Assembly (NCBI GenBank): GCA_017937485.1 | Contig: JAGBDN010000090.1 | Coordinates: forward strand, 1 to 64,000 | Reading direction: 5' to 3' | Source: Thermoguttaceae bacterium | Lineage (GTDB): Bacteria > Planctomycetota > Planctomycetia > Pirellulales > Thermoguttaceae | Length of the DNA stretch: 64,000 nucleotides | Shown here: piece by piece, positions 26,630 through 35,718 of the stretch | Layout: every line of letters begins with the position of its first letter | How positions within the stretch are numbered: the stretch's first letter is position 1 | Made by a program: the position numbers and the translations under genes | Notes under the pieces: model-generated | Told to the model about the DNA's origin: nothing | The model's input: the letters and a program-made list of their open reading frames with translations, nothing else | The model's database searches: none

Positions 26630-28588
26630 ATGAGCGACTTGGCGAAAAACAACAACGGAAGCGGAACGAACGGCGGCGCCAACGCTGCGAACGCGAACGG
26701 AAGCGGAACGACCGGCAAAACCGATGCGCCCCTTTCGGCGGCGGAGCTTTACCGTCGAGGGCGGGCGCTTTGCTTCGGCTTGGAGGGCGTTAAAATCGAC
26801 GGGCCGAAGGGGTTGCGGCTCCTAACCGAGGCGGCGAAAGCGGGTTCGCTCGAAGCGCAAGGCGAGTTGGCGGAAGCGCTTGCGGACGGTCTGCAAGGGA
26901 CGCAACCGGACGCGGCGCGGGCGGTCGCGGTCGCGAAGAAACCGGCGCAAGCGGGGAATCCGTTCGCGTTGGATACGCTCGGCGGCTGTTTCCGGAACGG
27001 CTTGGGCGGCCTTCCGAAGGACGAGGCGAAGGCGCGGGCTTGCTTCCTTCGGGCGTTCGAGGGGTTCAAGCGAATGTCGGAAGAGCCGAACCCGGACGTT
27101 CGGGCGCTCTGTTATCTCGGGTGTTATTTGGGGGACGGTCGCGGCTCGGCGGACGGGAAGCCGAACGAGTCGCCGGAGGTTGCGGCGGAGACAATTCGAC
27201 TTTGGCGGCGCTCGGCGGAAATCGGTTTCGCGACGGCGGCGACGAACGTCGCGTTCGCTTATTTGAACGGGGACGGCGTCGCGGAAGACGAAGCGGAGGG
27301 CGTTCGTTGGCTCCGCGCGGCGGCGAATCTTGGACATTGGAGGGCGATTAGCGAACTCGGACAGTGTTATTTTTACGGGACTTGCGGCGTCGAGCGGGAC
27401 GTCGAGAAGGGCTTGAAGGCGCTCCGGCAAATCGCGACGGCGGGGGGCGTTTGGGAGGCGCGGCTCTTGGGGAATTTTTACTTGCTCGGAACGGACGGCG
27501 TCGAGAAGAACGAAGCGGAGGGGATTCGCTGGTATCGGTTGGCCGCCGACCGAGGGGACGAAGAAGCGCCGCTTCGAATCGCGGTTTGTTGCGAACGAGG
27601 AATCGGCGTCGAGCAAAGCGACGTCGAAGCGGTTCGTTGGGCGCGCGTCGCGCTCGAGCGGGGTTCGGCGGACGGCGCGCTTTGGTTGGGGCGAGCGTTC
27701 GAGGAAGGGCGGCTCGGACTCGCGCAAGACGAAACGGAGGCGGAGCGGCTTTATCGCAAGGCGCTTGAATTGGGGAGCGCGACGGCGGCTTGGCGGTTCG
27801 CCGAGAAAGCGGTCGCTCGGAAGGACGGCGCGGCGGCGCTCTCTTGGTTCCGCAAGTCGGCCGAGATGGGGAACGACGACGCGGCGGTCGTCGTCGGCGA
27901 CGCGTATGTCGACGGGAACGCGAGTTTTGGCGGCGCGGTCGATTATCGAATCGAAGCGAACCCGGCGGAAGCGGCGCGTTGGTATCGGAAGGCGGCGGAG
28001 GCGGGGAACAAGACGGCGACGGAGCGGCTCGCGTATTTGCTTCGGGAAGGACTCGGCGTCGAGAAGGACGAAGCGGCGGCGGTCGCGCTTTATCGGAAGG
28101 CGGCGGAAGCGGGGGACGCGAGCGCGGCGTTCAATCTCGGTTCGCATTTGCTCGACGGCGTCGGTTGCGAGAAGGACGAAGCGGAGGGGGCGCGCTGGAT
28201 TCGAATCGCGGCGGAAGCGGGAGAGCCGGACGCTCTTTACGTTCTCGGCGCGCTGGCCGAGACGGGGAAACTCGGCGGTAAAGAGGACGCGGCGGAGGCG
28301 GCGCGTTGGTATCGGAAGGCGGCGGAGGCGGGAAACCGCGACGCGATGGAGCGGCTCGCGCGGTGTTATCTGCGGGGGGACGGCGTCGAACAAGACCCGG
28401 ACGAAGCGACGCGTTGGCTCTTGCGTTCCGGCGTTCTCGGCGAGTCGGACGATATTTGCGCCCGGGCGATTATGCTCGACTCCGAAGGAAAGGTGCAAGT
28501 CGTGAACTTTATCGAGCCGGATTATCGCGGCTTTTTCGGGTTTTTCCGGCGAATTTTCGACGCGGTAACCGGGATTTTCCGCCGCTAA
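26630..28588 (+). CDS. Sel1-repeat protein 2
   Basis: A 652-residue Sel1-like solenoid, paralogous to its neighbours. The start (MSDLAKNNNGSG, then LSAAELYRRGRALCFGLEG) matches genes 1 and 3, but the Ala/Gly-rich linker is shorter and the inter-repeat sequences differ. About 15 repeats follow. The C-terminus is distinct: after the last repeat it ends with an aromatic/basic stretch, YRGFFGFFRRIFDAVTGIF, a likely amphipathic helix that could touch a membrane. AAGGAG precedes the ATG. Confidence 0.9.
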   Translation: MSDLAKNNNGSGTNGGANAANANGSGTTGKTDAPLSAAELYRRGRALCFGLEGVKIDGPKGLRLLTEAAKAGSLEAQGELAEALADGLQGTQPDAARAVAVAKKPAQAGNPFALDTLGGCFRNGLGGLPKDEAKARACFLRAFEGFKRMSEEPNPDVRALCYLGCYLGDGRGSADGKPNESPEVAAETIRLWRRSAEIGFATAATNVAFAYLNGDGVAEDEAEGVRWLRAAANLGHWRAISELGQCYFYGTCGVERDVEKGLKALRQIATAGGVWEARLLGNFYLLGTDGVEKNEAEGIRWYRLAADRGDEEAPLRIAVCCERGIGVEQSDVEAVRWARVALERGSADGALWLGRAFEEGRLGLAQDETEAERLYRKALELGSATAAWRFAEKAVARKDGAAALSWFRKSAEMGNDDAAVVVGDAYVDGNASFGGAVDYRIEANPAEAARWYRKAAEAGNKTATERLAYLLREGLGVEKDEAAAVALYRKAAEAGDASAAFNLGSHLLDGVGCEKDEAEGARWIRIAAEAGEPDALYVLGALAETGKLGGKEDAAEAARWYRKAAEAGNRDAMERLARCYLRGDGVEQDPDEATRWLLRSGVLGESDDICARAIMLDSEGKVQVVNFIEPDYRGFFGFFRRIFDAVTGIFRR

Positions 28589-28596
28589 CGTCGGTC

Positions 28597-28623
28597 GGCG
28601 AAACGGGCGAAACGGGCGAAACG
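28597..28623. repeat. 9-bp direct repeat GGCGAAACG, three units
   Basis: Three perfect tandem copies start 8 bp after the stop codon of Sel1 gene 2. Confidence 0.8.
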
Positions 28624-28645
28624 CGGGGATAACGGCGAAAACGGA

Positions 28646-28690
28646 ACGCGTCGGCGGCTTGGAAAGGGGGCTCGTCGGCGCGTTTTCTTT
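28646..28690 (+). terminator. Intrinsic terminator after Sel1 gene 2
   Basis: ACGCGTCGGCGGCTT pairs with GGGCTCGTCGGCGCGT (with G-U pairs), then TTTTCTTTT. It is homologous to the two earlier terminators. Confidence 0.75.
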
Positions 28691-28903
28691 TGGGGCGAAA
28701 CGTTGGGAACGGCGACGGGAAAGAGCGGCGGTCGAGCGGCGCGGCTTTTTGAACCTTGACGGCGCGTCGGGCGGGAAGAGCGGCGTTAGGCGGCGCGATT
28801 TTTCTTTTGGGAGGCGTTTGACGGCGCGATTTTACGGTTTTTACGGGTTGTAGGGGCGGTTTTTCGGAAAACGCTTTTTTTGGCTAGTTGCGTCGCGAAA
28901 GCG

Positions 28904-28932
28904 TTGCGAACGGTCGGGCGGTTGGATAAAAT
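28904..28932 (+). promoter_or_regulatory. Promoter of Sel1 gene 3
   Basis: TTGCGA (28904-28909), 17 bp, TAAAAT (28927-28932): the diverged third copy of the Sel1 promoter. Confidence 0.65.
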
Positions 28933-29024
28933 ATTTTATCGGGGGCGGCGTTCGGCGGCGAACGCCGCGCCTTCGATCGTTTTTATTGCTTTATCGACGA
29001 AAACGATTTTAAGGAGCGACCGAG

Positions 29025-30884
29025 ATGAGCGACTTGGCGAAGAAGAACAACGGAAGCGGCGCGAACGTCGCGAACGGGAACGGAACGACCTACGATAATA
29101 TCGGCGCGACCGGCAAAATCGATACGACCGAACTTTCGGCGGCGGAGCTTTACCGGCGCGGTCGGGCGCTTTGTTTCGGCGTTTACGGCGTTAAAATCGA
29201 CCGGCGTCGCGGCGTCGCGCTTCTGGAAGCGGCGGTCGAGGCGGGGCGCTCTCCGGACGCGTCGGAGGAAACGAAAGGGGCGGCGCTCGACGCGCAAGCG
29301 GAGTTGGCGGAACGACTGTCGGACGGGTTCGAGGACGCCGCGCCCGATTGGGAACGCGCCGTCGAACTCGCTAAGGAACCGGCGGAGGCGGGGAATCCGT
29401 TCGCGCTCTTTACGTTGGGGAACGCGGCGGCGGACGGTCGAGGCGGCGTCGCGAAGAACAAAAGGCGGGCGAACGCGTTTTACCGTCGGGCCGCCGAAGC
29501 GTTTTTGAAACGGGCGAAGGACGGCGAGGAACGCGGCGACGAGGATCCGCGGGCGCTTTGTTTCGCGGCGAATTACCTTTACGGCGGGGAGTTCGTCGAG
29601 CGCGACGCGGCCGAGGCGGTTCGGCTTTACCGGCGTTCGGTCGAACTCGGTTGCGCGGAGTCGGCGAGGAATTTGGGGGTTTGTTATTTGAACGGCGACG
29701 TCGTCGAGGAGAATCCGACGGAAGGGGCGCGTTGGCTCCGGAGGGCGGCGGAACTCGGCGTCGCCTGCGCGGCGGAAACGTTGAGTCGACTTTACGCGCT
29801 CGGGCTCGGCGTCGAGAAGAGCGACGAGGAGACGTTCCGCTGGCTCCGAGCGGCGGCGGAGGGGGGACGTCTCGGCGCGGCGAGGACGTTGGCGGCGACC
29901 GCCCTTGAAAACAAGGACTCCGACGGGGTCGTCCGTTGGTTCAAAAAGGCGGCGCAACTGGGAGACCGCGCGTCGGCGGGAACGCTCGGAACGATTTACG
30001 AGGGCGTTTGGCGTTGTTGCGGTTGGCGCGCCGTCGAGCCGAACGAAGCCGAAGCGCTCGCTTGGTATCGTCGGGCGGTCGAGTTGGGGGACGCGCCCTC
30101 CGCGGCGCGACTTGGATTCGCGTTCGAGCGGGGGCAGTTCGGGCTCGAACCGGACGACGCGGAGGCGGTTCGGCTTTATCGGTTGGCCGCCGACGGCGGG
30201 GACGCTCGCGGTCTCGGGAATCTCGGGTGTATGCTCGCGGCGGGACGAGGCGGGCTCGAACGGAACGTCGCGGAGGCGAATCGGCTTTTCCGTCGCGCTT
30301 GGGGATTGGGGAACAGAGAGGCGGGGTTCGAACTCGGGCTCTATTATTGGCGCGACGGCGAAGAGCGCGACCCGGCGGAAGCGATCCGTTGGTTCCGGAA
30401 AGCGGAGGGGCGGGGCTGCCGCGAGGCGGAGCAAGCGCTCGCGGAGATTTATCGGGACTGGATCGCCGACTTGAACCTCGACCCGACGGAGGCGCTCCAT
30501 TGGTTGCGGAGAGCGTCGGTCGGGGGTTGCGTCGAGGCGGCGAAGAAGCTCGCGGAGATGTATCGGGACGGATGCGCCAACTTAAACGTCGAGCCGAACG
30601 CGGCGGAGGCGGTTCGGTTTTTCCGTCGCGCTTGGGGGTTGGGGGACGCGACGGCGGCGTTCGAACTCGGGAAGTATTATTCGCTCGACGGCGACGCTCG
30701 CGACGGCGCGGCGGCGCTCCGTTGGTTCCGAAAAGGGGCGGAGGCGGGTTGCGTCGAGGCGGCGAAGAAGCTCGTCGAATTTTATCGGGACGGGAACGCC
30801 GACTTAAACGTCGAACCGAACGCGGCGAAGGCGGAGCGTTGGCGGCGAGTCGCGGACGGGAAAGACGGGGAAGGCGGCGAGTAA
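29025..30884 (+). CDS. Sel1-repeat protein 3
   Basis: A 619-residue Sel1-like solenoid. Its first 220 or so residues are closely related to those of gene 1 (GRALCFGVYGVKID, ALDAQAELAERL, AEAGNPFALFTLGNAA), so these two are the most recent duplicates. Later repeats include WYRRAVELGDAPSAARLGFA-type units and variant blocks ending YRDGxADLNVEPN, present three times near the C-terminus. No signal peptide or membrane segment. It lacks the acidic linker of gene 1 and the aromatic tail of gene 2. AAGGAG precedes the ATG. Confidence 0.9.
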   Translation: MSDLAKKNNGSGANVANGNGTTYDNIGATGKIDTTELSAAELYRRGRALCFGVYGVKIDRRRGVALLEAAVEAGRSPDASEETKGAALDAQAELAERLSDGFEDAAPDWERAVELAKEPAEAGNPFALFTLGNAAADGRGGVAKNKRRANAFYRRAAEAFLKRAKDGEERGDEDPRALCFAANYLYGGEFVERDAAEAVRLYRRSVELGCAESARNLGVCYLNGDVVEENPTEGARWLRRAAELGVACAAETLSRLYALGLGVEKSDEETFRWLRAAAEGGRLGAARTLAATALENKDSDGVVRWFKKAAQLGDRASAGTLGTIYEGVWRCCGWRAVEPNEAEALAWYRRAVELGDAPSAARLGFAFERGQFGLEPDDAEAVRLYRLAADGGDARGLGNLGCMLAAGRGGLERNVAEANRLFRRAWGLGNREAGFELGLYYWRDGEERDPAEAIRWFRKAEGRGCREAEQALAEIYRDWIADLNLDPTEALHWLRRASVGGCVEAAKKLAEMYRDGCANLNVEPNAAEAVRFFRRAWGLGDATAAFELGKYYSLDGDARDGAAALRWFRKGAEAGCVEAAKKLVEFYRDGNADLNVEPNAAKAERWRRVADGKDGEGGE

Positions 30885-31122
30885 ACCGGAAAAAACGGCG
30901 ACGTCGGCGGAACGTCGGCGAACTAACGGGAGCGGAACGGCTCGACCGGCGGCTCGACCGGCGCGAGCGATTTTGACGGCGAGAGCCCGGCGCGTTCAAT
31001 TTCGCTCCGAAAAACGCCGATGAATAAGAAACGACGCGGCGCGTTTCGGCGAAGCGTCGCGAAGTTAAAACGTCGACGAAAAAAAATAAAATCGAATCGG
31101 AAATAAAATAGGAGAACGTAAA

Positions 31123-31710
31123 ATGGCGAGAACGGCGGCGGTCGAGCGCGACACCAAGGAAACGCAAATTCGGCTGAAAATCGACCTCGACGGAACCGGC
31201 GCGTCGAAAATTTCGACCGGAATCGGCTTTTTCGATCATATGCTGACCCTTTTCGCGGCGCACTCGCTCGTCGACCTCGAGCTGAGCGTTAACGGCGACC
31301 TCGAAGTCGACGGGCATCACACCGTCGAAGACGTCGGGATCGCGCTCGGCGCCGCCTTCAAAACCGCGCTCGGCGACAAGAAAGGCGTCCGCCGATACGG
31401 CTTTTTCCTCCTCCCGATGGACGAAACGCTCGCGCGGACGGCGATCGATTTCTCCGGGCGGCCTTACCTCGTTTACGACGCGACTTACCCGGTCGAGCGC
31501 GTCGGAACGTTCGATTTGGAACTCGTTCGCGAGTTTTGGCAAGGGTTCGCGAACGCCGCCGCCTGCAACCTGCACGTCGGCGTCCTGTACGGCTCGAACG
31601 GACATCACATCGCGGAGGCGATTTTCAAGTCGGTCGCCCGTTCGATTCGGGCGGCGGTGGAGAGCGACCCTCGCCAAACGGGCGTTCCGAGTACGAAGGG
31701 CGTTCTTTGA
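31123..31710 (+). CDS. hisB: Imidazoleglycerol-phosphate dehydratase
   Basis: A 195-residue monofunctional His[17 protein letters not shown] and [14 protein letters not shown] carry the manganese-binding His/Glu clusters of the first half, and [18 protein letters not shown] those of the second half. It dehydrates imidazoleglycerol phosphate in histidine synthesis. The length is the standard 195-200, without a fused phosphatase; hisN at 56330 supplies that activity. AGGAG precedes the ATG. Its 3' end is duplicated downstream. Confidence 0.96.
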   Translation: MARTAAVERDTKETQIRLKIDLDGTGASKISTGIGFFDHMLTLFAAHSLVDLELSVNGDLEVDGHHTVEDVGIALGAAFKTALGDKKGVRRYGFFLLPMDETLARTAIDFSGRPYLVYDATYPVERVGTFDLELVREFWQGFANAAACNLHVGVLYGSNGHHIAEAIFKSVARSIRAAVESDPRQTGVPSTKGVL

Positions 31711-31750
31711 TTTCGGAGCGGAAACGCCGTTCGCCGTTTTTCGTTTTCGG

Positions 31751-31885
31751 GTCGACGTTTTGCGCGGCTCGAACGGGCGTCGCGTCGCGGCGGCGATTTT
31801 CAAGTCGACCGCGCGTTCGATTCGGGCGGCGGTGGAGAGCGACCCTCGCCAAACGGGCGTCCCGAGCGCGAAGGGCGTTCTTTGA
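31751..31885 (+). pseudogene. Duplicated hisB 3' fragment
   Basis: These 135 bases repeat the last 45 codons of hisB (31576-31710), 175 bp further on, in frame and with the TGA stop. At the protein level 35 of the last 42 residues agree. The metal-binding HHI has become RRV through three A-to-G changes, along with E to A and Y to R. It has no start codon or ribosome site, so it is a remnant, not a gene. Confidence 0.85.
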
Positions 31886-31946
31886 TTTTTGGCGAAAAAA
31901 ACGCGGCGCGACAAAAATTGCGTCGCCGGACAAACGACGGAACGAT

Positions 31947-31993
31947 AAAGCCCGCGCGTCGAACGAATCGGCGCGCGGGCTTTCGCGTTTTAT
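31947..31993. terminator. Bidirectional terminator between hisB and the convergent gene
   Basis: AAAGCCCGCGCG and CGCGCGGGCTTT form a perfect 12-bp stem around a 13-nt loop. T-rich sequence follows on the plus strand (TTTCGCGTTTT) and A/T sequence on the other side. Confidence 0.8.
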
Positions 31994-32020
31994 TGGGAGA
32001 GAGCGGAACGGAAGCGAGCG

Positions 32021-32866
32021 TTATTGAACGCGAACTTTCGCGACGCCGTCCGCTTCAAACGCGCCGCAAGCGGTAAAGGCGCCGACGCGAGTCGGAGCGA
32101 CCGGCGGAGCGGGAGGCGGTGCCGTTTGAGAAGAGACGTTCGGCGTTTGCGGCGCGTTCGCGTCCGAAGCGTTCGACGTTTCCGCGAACGAGTAATCGCC
32201 GGAAGCAAGTCGAGCGTTGGCGACGCGGCGCAATTCCGGAGAAACCAACGACGACGCGACGCCCGGTTCAAATTCAAGCGCGCGCAGTTCGTCGAGCGTC
32301 GCCGACGCGATCGCGACGTCGTCTCGCCAAGTCGGGGCGGAAAATTCGGCGAACGTCGGTTCCGAAAACGTTTCCAGTTGCAACTCGCGCGACCAGTCGT
32401 CGCGTTTTTGCGCGTCGGGATCGACGACGATCCAACCGGCGTCGGCAAAGAGCGAGGCGGACGTTTGCGCGTCGGCGAACGCGACGGGTTCCCATTCCGG
32501 TTCCGCTTCGTCGAACGTCGCGCCGACCGGTTCTTCTTCAAGCGGAAGAGAGCCGTCCGCCAAAAGCTCCGTCGATTCGGCGATCAAAGCGGGCGGCGTT
32601 TCGAGACGCGGAGTCGAAATTTCGTCGCCGACGCCGAAGCGGCGGCCGGAAGCGTCAAGATAACAAAGCGGACGCTCTTCGACGCGACGTTGCGCGCTCG
32701 ACGAGAAAAGACCGAACGAATCGAAACGAAAACGCCAAGCGTCTCCCAACGTCGAACCGGACGGAAACGCCGACGCGGCGCCCCAGCCGAGGGCGACGCA
32801 AAACGCGGCGGCGAAGAATTTCGCGCTCGTGGGAAAGGGACGATTGTCGGACGAATACTGTTTCAT
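32021..32866 (-). CDS. Secreted protein of unknown function
   Basis: A 281-residue protein with a Sec signal peptide: hydrophobic residues about 16-31 and a likely cut after AASA (A33). The mature chain is rich in Ala, Pro, Glu and Ser and largely looks unstructured, with a Pro-rich stretch (TAPPPAPPVAPTRVG) before a short C-terminal segment ending VAKVRVQ. I recognise no domain. The ATG at 32866 is chosen because the signal peptide starts there; the frame stays open to 33034 without sense. Its transcript converges on hisB. Confidence 0.6.
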   Translation of the reverse strand: MKQYSSDNRPFPTSAKFFAAAFCVALGWGAASAFPSGSTLGDAWRFRFDSFGLFSSSAQRRVEERPLCYLDASGRRFGVGDEISTPRLETPPALIAESTELLADGSLPLEEEPVGATFDEAEPEWEPVAFADAQTSASLFADAGWIVVDPDAQKRDDWSRELQLETFSEPTFAEFSAPTWRDDVAIASATLDELRALEFEPGVASSLVSPELRRVANARLASGDYSFAETSNASDANAPQTPNVSSQTAPPPAPPVAPTRVGAFTACGAFEADGVAKVRVQ

Positions 32867-33764
32867 TGGAAAACCTGTTCGGAACGAGGAAGTTAAGGGA
32901 AACGAAGGCGAGCCGCCGCGACGGTTAAAAACGGTCGGGGGAGAAAAGCGGACGAACGCGCTCCGTTTCGACTTAACGTCTTTTTTATTATAACGTTTTT
33001 TCGCGTTCGAGGGGTTGCGCAAATGCGATTTCAACGCGTTTTTTAAGGCTTTTCTCGCCGTTAATTCGTTATAATTGATTTTATCGTTTCATTTGACGGA
33101 GAACGATTTTTTTTGCTTTTCTAATTGTAAGAGTAGGGGCGGAGATAATATTTAAAGGGATTTTTATAAAAAAATCGGAAATTTTTTAAAATTTTTTACG
33201 AAAGCGGTAAAATCGACGCGAACCGTATAAATTCTTCTCGGATTAAAAGAGAGGAAGCGCAACCTTCGGAACGGTCGCGCGAAAAAAAACGATTTTAACG
33301 AAAATTAGGGGCGTTGTATAACGACGAAGAATGTTAGTATTAGCGCGACGGAAGGTTGACGACGAAAAAGTGGAACGATAATTCTTATTTGGCGCTTAAT
33401 CTCGTTTGTCGCGACGTTAGCCGAGGACGCGTCGACGAGCCGAAGGGGCGGCGGAGCGGAGATAGGCGGGTATTTTCGAAATTGCGGAGCGCGTTATAAT
33501 AGACGGCGAGAAAAACGTTCGCGACGTCCTTCGTCGAAATTTTTTCGGCGGCGTTTGGGGGACGGTCGCGGGAACGGTTCGACGGCGGCGCTCGTTCCGG
33601 CGGGGCCGCGTTTCGCAAGGCCGACGCCGACGTTTCGACTCGACGTTTCGGCGTCGGTTTCGCGAGATTTGTTTTATCCGGAGCCGTCCTTTTGCGACGA
33701 AAGGCGCGGGCCTTGTCGCGTTTTCGTTCGTTAGATTTGCAAGGCTAATTTAGGAACTTGGACA
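32867..33764. other. Long AT-richer intergenic region upstream of the GMP synthase gene
   Basis: About 900 bp without a recognisable gene. 33060-33400 is far more AT-rich than the rest of the window (runs such as AATTTTTTAAAATTTTTT near 33180). TATAAT boxes on the plus strand occur at 33070-33075 and 33495-33500. The minus-strand promoter of the secreted protein lies near 32990 (TATAAT on that strand). I looked for the GATase half of GMP synthase and for RNase P, tmRNA and SRP RNA signatures and saw none. Confidence 0.5.
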
Positions 33765-34715
33765 ATGAAGAATTTTGTCGAAACCTCCATTGAGAGCATT
33801 CGTAGCCAAGTCGGCGACGGTCGCGTTATCTGCGGTCTGTCCGGCGGCGTTGACTCGGCGGTCGTCGCGGCGCTGGTTTCGCGGGCGATCGGTTCGCGTC
33901 TGACGTGCATTTTCGTCGACACCGGCTTGATGCGCAAAAACGAAATCGACTCGGTCGCGAAAGTTTTCCGCGAAAACTTCGACGCGAACCTCGTCGTCGT
34001 CGACGCGGAAGAGCGTTTCCTTTCGCTGTTGAAAGACGTCGACGACCCGCAAGAAAAGCGCAAGATCATCGGCAAGACGTTCATCGACGTTTTCACCGAA
34101 GAGGCGCATAAGGTCGACGGCGCGAAGTTCTTGGCGCAAGGGACGATTTGGCCGGACGTCGTCGAAAGCGGCGGCGAAGAAGGCGCTCCGGCGAAGACGG
34201 TGAAGTATCACCACAACGTCGGCGGTTTGCCGGAGGATATGGAGTTCGAACTGGTCGAACCGCTCCGCAAACTGTACAAAAACGAAGTTCGCCAAGTCGG
34301 TTTGGAACTCGGTTTGCCGGAAGAGTTGGTTTGGCGTCATCCGTTCCCGGGGCCGGGTCTCGCGGTTCGTTGCTTGGGCCCGGTCTCGAAGCCGGATCTC
34401 GACTGCCTGCGCGAAGCGGACGCGATCGTCGTCGAAGAGATTACGAAAGCGGGGCTTTACCGCGAAACGTCGCAAGTTTTCGCGGTGTTGTTGCCGGTGC
34501 GCAGCGTCGGCGCGAAGAACGGCGAGCGCACTTACGAGAAAGCGGTCGTCGTCCGTTGCATCGCGACGCAAGACTTTATGGAAGCGAACTGGTACCCGGT
34601 TCCTTACGAAGTCTTGGCGAAGATTTCGTCGCGCATTTTGAGCGAAGTCGACGGCGTGAACCGCGTCGCTTACGATATTAGCTCGAAACCGCCCGCAACG
34701 ATCGAATGGGAGTGA
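33765..34715 (+). CDS. guaA: GMP synthase ATP-pyrophosphatase subunit (split GuaA)
   Basis: A 316-residue protein equal to the C-terminal two-thirds of ordinary GuaA. The PP-loop SGGVDS is at residues 26-31, VDTGLMR follows, and the dimerisation domain ends with [32 protein letters not shown] sequence. It aminates XMP to GMP using ammonia. The N-terminal glutamine amidotransferase domain of about 200 residues is absent, and the 900 bp upstream do not encode it in any frame. The gene has its own start, with AGGAA 8 nt upstream. So this is a two-subunit enzyme as in archaea, needing a separate GATase gene elsewhere, or one using free ammonia. Confidence 0.92.
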   Translation: MKNFVETSIESIRSQVGDGRVICGLSGGVDSAVVAALVSRAIGSRLTCIFVDTGLMRKNEIDSVAKVFRENFDANLVVVDAEERFLSLLKDVDDPQEKRKIIGKTFIDVFTEEAHKVDGAKFLAQGTIWPDVVESGGEEGAPAKTVKYHHNVGGLPEDMEFELVEPLRKLYKNEVRQVGLELGLPEELVWRHPFPGPGLAVRCLGPVSKPDLDCLREADAIVVEEITKAGLYRETSQVFAVLLPVRSVGAKNGERTYEKAVVVRCIATQDFMEANWYPVPYEVLAKISSRILSEVDGVNRVAYDISSKPPATIEWE

Positions 34716-35016
34716 TTCCGGCGCGAGTTCGGGGTTAACCGAGCCGTTCCGAGCGTTCGTCGGTCGAAGTCGCGTTTCCTTAGCGGGGGCGGCGACCGCG
34801 ACCGACGGAGCGCAAGAACGCGGCGACGTTCGGCGTTTAGCGTCGAGCGTCGTCGGCGGTTGTTTATTTAGCGTTCGCGGGGAAAGGCCCTGCGAGCGAA
34901 GGGCGGCGCGTCGGCTTGCGAGGTCGGCGCGCCTAGCGGCGATTAATGCGGATGAAAAACGTCGCGAATAATCGCGAAACGGCGCGATATAAAAACGAAG
35001 ACGGCGGAAGACGACG
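34716..35016. other. Intergenic region
   Basis: No gene is seen in these 301 bp. A GGCGCG/CGCGCC dyad lies near 34905-34933 without a T run, and a TATAAA box at 34988-34993 may serve the next gene. Confidence 0.35.
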
Positions 35017-35718
35017 ATGGAGAATCGACCGAACTCGGCGAAACTGGCGGCGACGAAAGCGCGAATTTTAGCGGAGATCGCGGCGCTGCAGACGGCGGCG
35101 GACGGCGTTTTCGACGCGCAAAATTGGGTCGATTTCGGCGCGCTCGGCTCGCGCTTGAAAGGGGCGGGCGTCGCTTGGAAGACTTGCGAACTCGGCTCGA
35201 ACTTTACCGAGTTTATGGAGGCGGCGTTTCGCGACGAAACGGAGCGGGGCGAAATCGCGTTCGCTCCGAGTAAAACGGGAACCGACGCCAACCGGCGCGT
35301 TCGTTTGAAAACGTCGAATATTGTCGAAGGGAATCCAAACCTCGCGTCGCAAGCGAAAGCGGAACCGAAGCCTCGCCCTCCAAAACTCTCCGACGAGGAG
35401 CTGGAAAAGCGCCTTTTCGCGGCGGTCGCGGAGTTGCAAACGAACGCCGACGGCAAACGAAACGCAAGGGCTTGGGTCGATTTTTGTCGACTCGGAACGA
35501 GGCTCAAGGCGGCGGGCGTCGACTTTAAAGCGTTTGGTTATTCGACGCTCGGGAAGTTGACGGCGGCGCGTTTCCCGGAACGATTCGAGTTTCGCGCCGT
35601 CGGGTTGAGACGTTATCTTCGCCCGAAAAAAAAGACCGACGCGGTCGAAACGGCGATTCCGGCGTCGGCGAGCGTTCCCGCGAAAGCGTCGACGCGACTT
35701 TCCGACGCGGAGTTCTAA
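35017..35718 (+). CDS. Protein with repeated LOTUS/OST-HTH-like domains, probably truncated
   Basis: A 233-residue protein with two similar domains. Each starts with a helix (LAATKARILAEIAALQTAADG; LEKRLFAAVAELQTNADG), then WVDFGALGSRLKGAGVAWK and WVDFCRLGTRLKAAGVDFK, and the second continues FGYSTLGKLTAARFPERFEF. The W-x-x-LG-x-x-LK...GY-x-x-L-x-x-L...F pattern resembles the LOTUS (OST-HTH) winged-helix fold, known to bind RNA or RNA helicases. It ends at a TAA inside what should be the start of a third domain; that domain continues in another frame (see 35719-36095). The ribosome site is weak. The domain assignment is moderately sure, the function unknown. Confidence 0.6.
   Translation: MENRPNSAKLAATKARILAEIAALQTAADGVFDAQNWVDFGALGSRLKGAGVAWKTCELGSNFTEFMEAAFRDETERGEIAFAPSKTGTDANRRVRLKTSNIVEGNPNLASQAKAEPKPRPPKLSDEELEKRLFAAVAELQTNADGKRNARAWVDFCRLGTRLKAAGVDFKAFGYSTLGKLTAARFPERFEFRAVGLRRYLRPKKKTDAVETAIPASASVPAKASTRLSDAEF

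Noticed and set aside
33385..33618. Minus-strand 77-codon frame as the missing GATase of GMP synthase
   Set aside because: Far too short, and it has no GATase Cys-His-Glu motifs.
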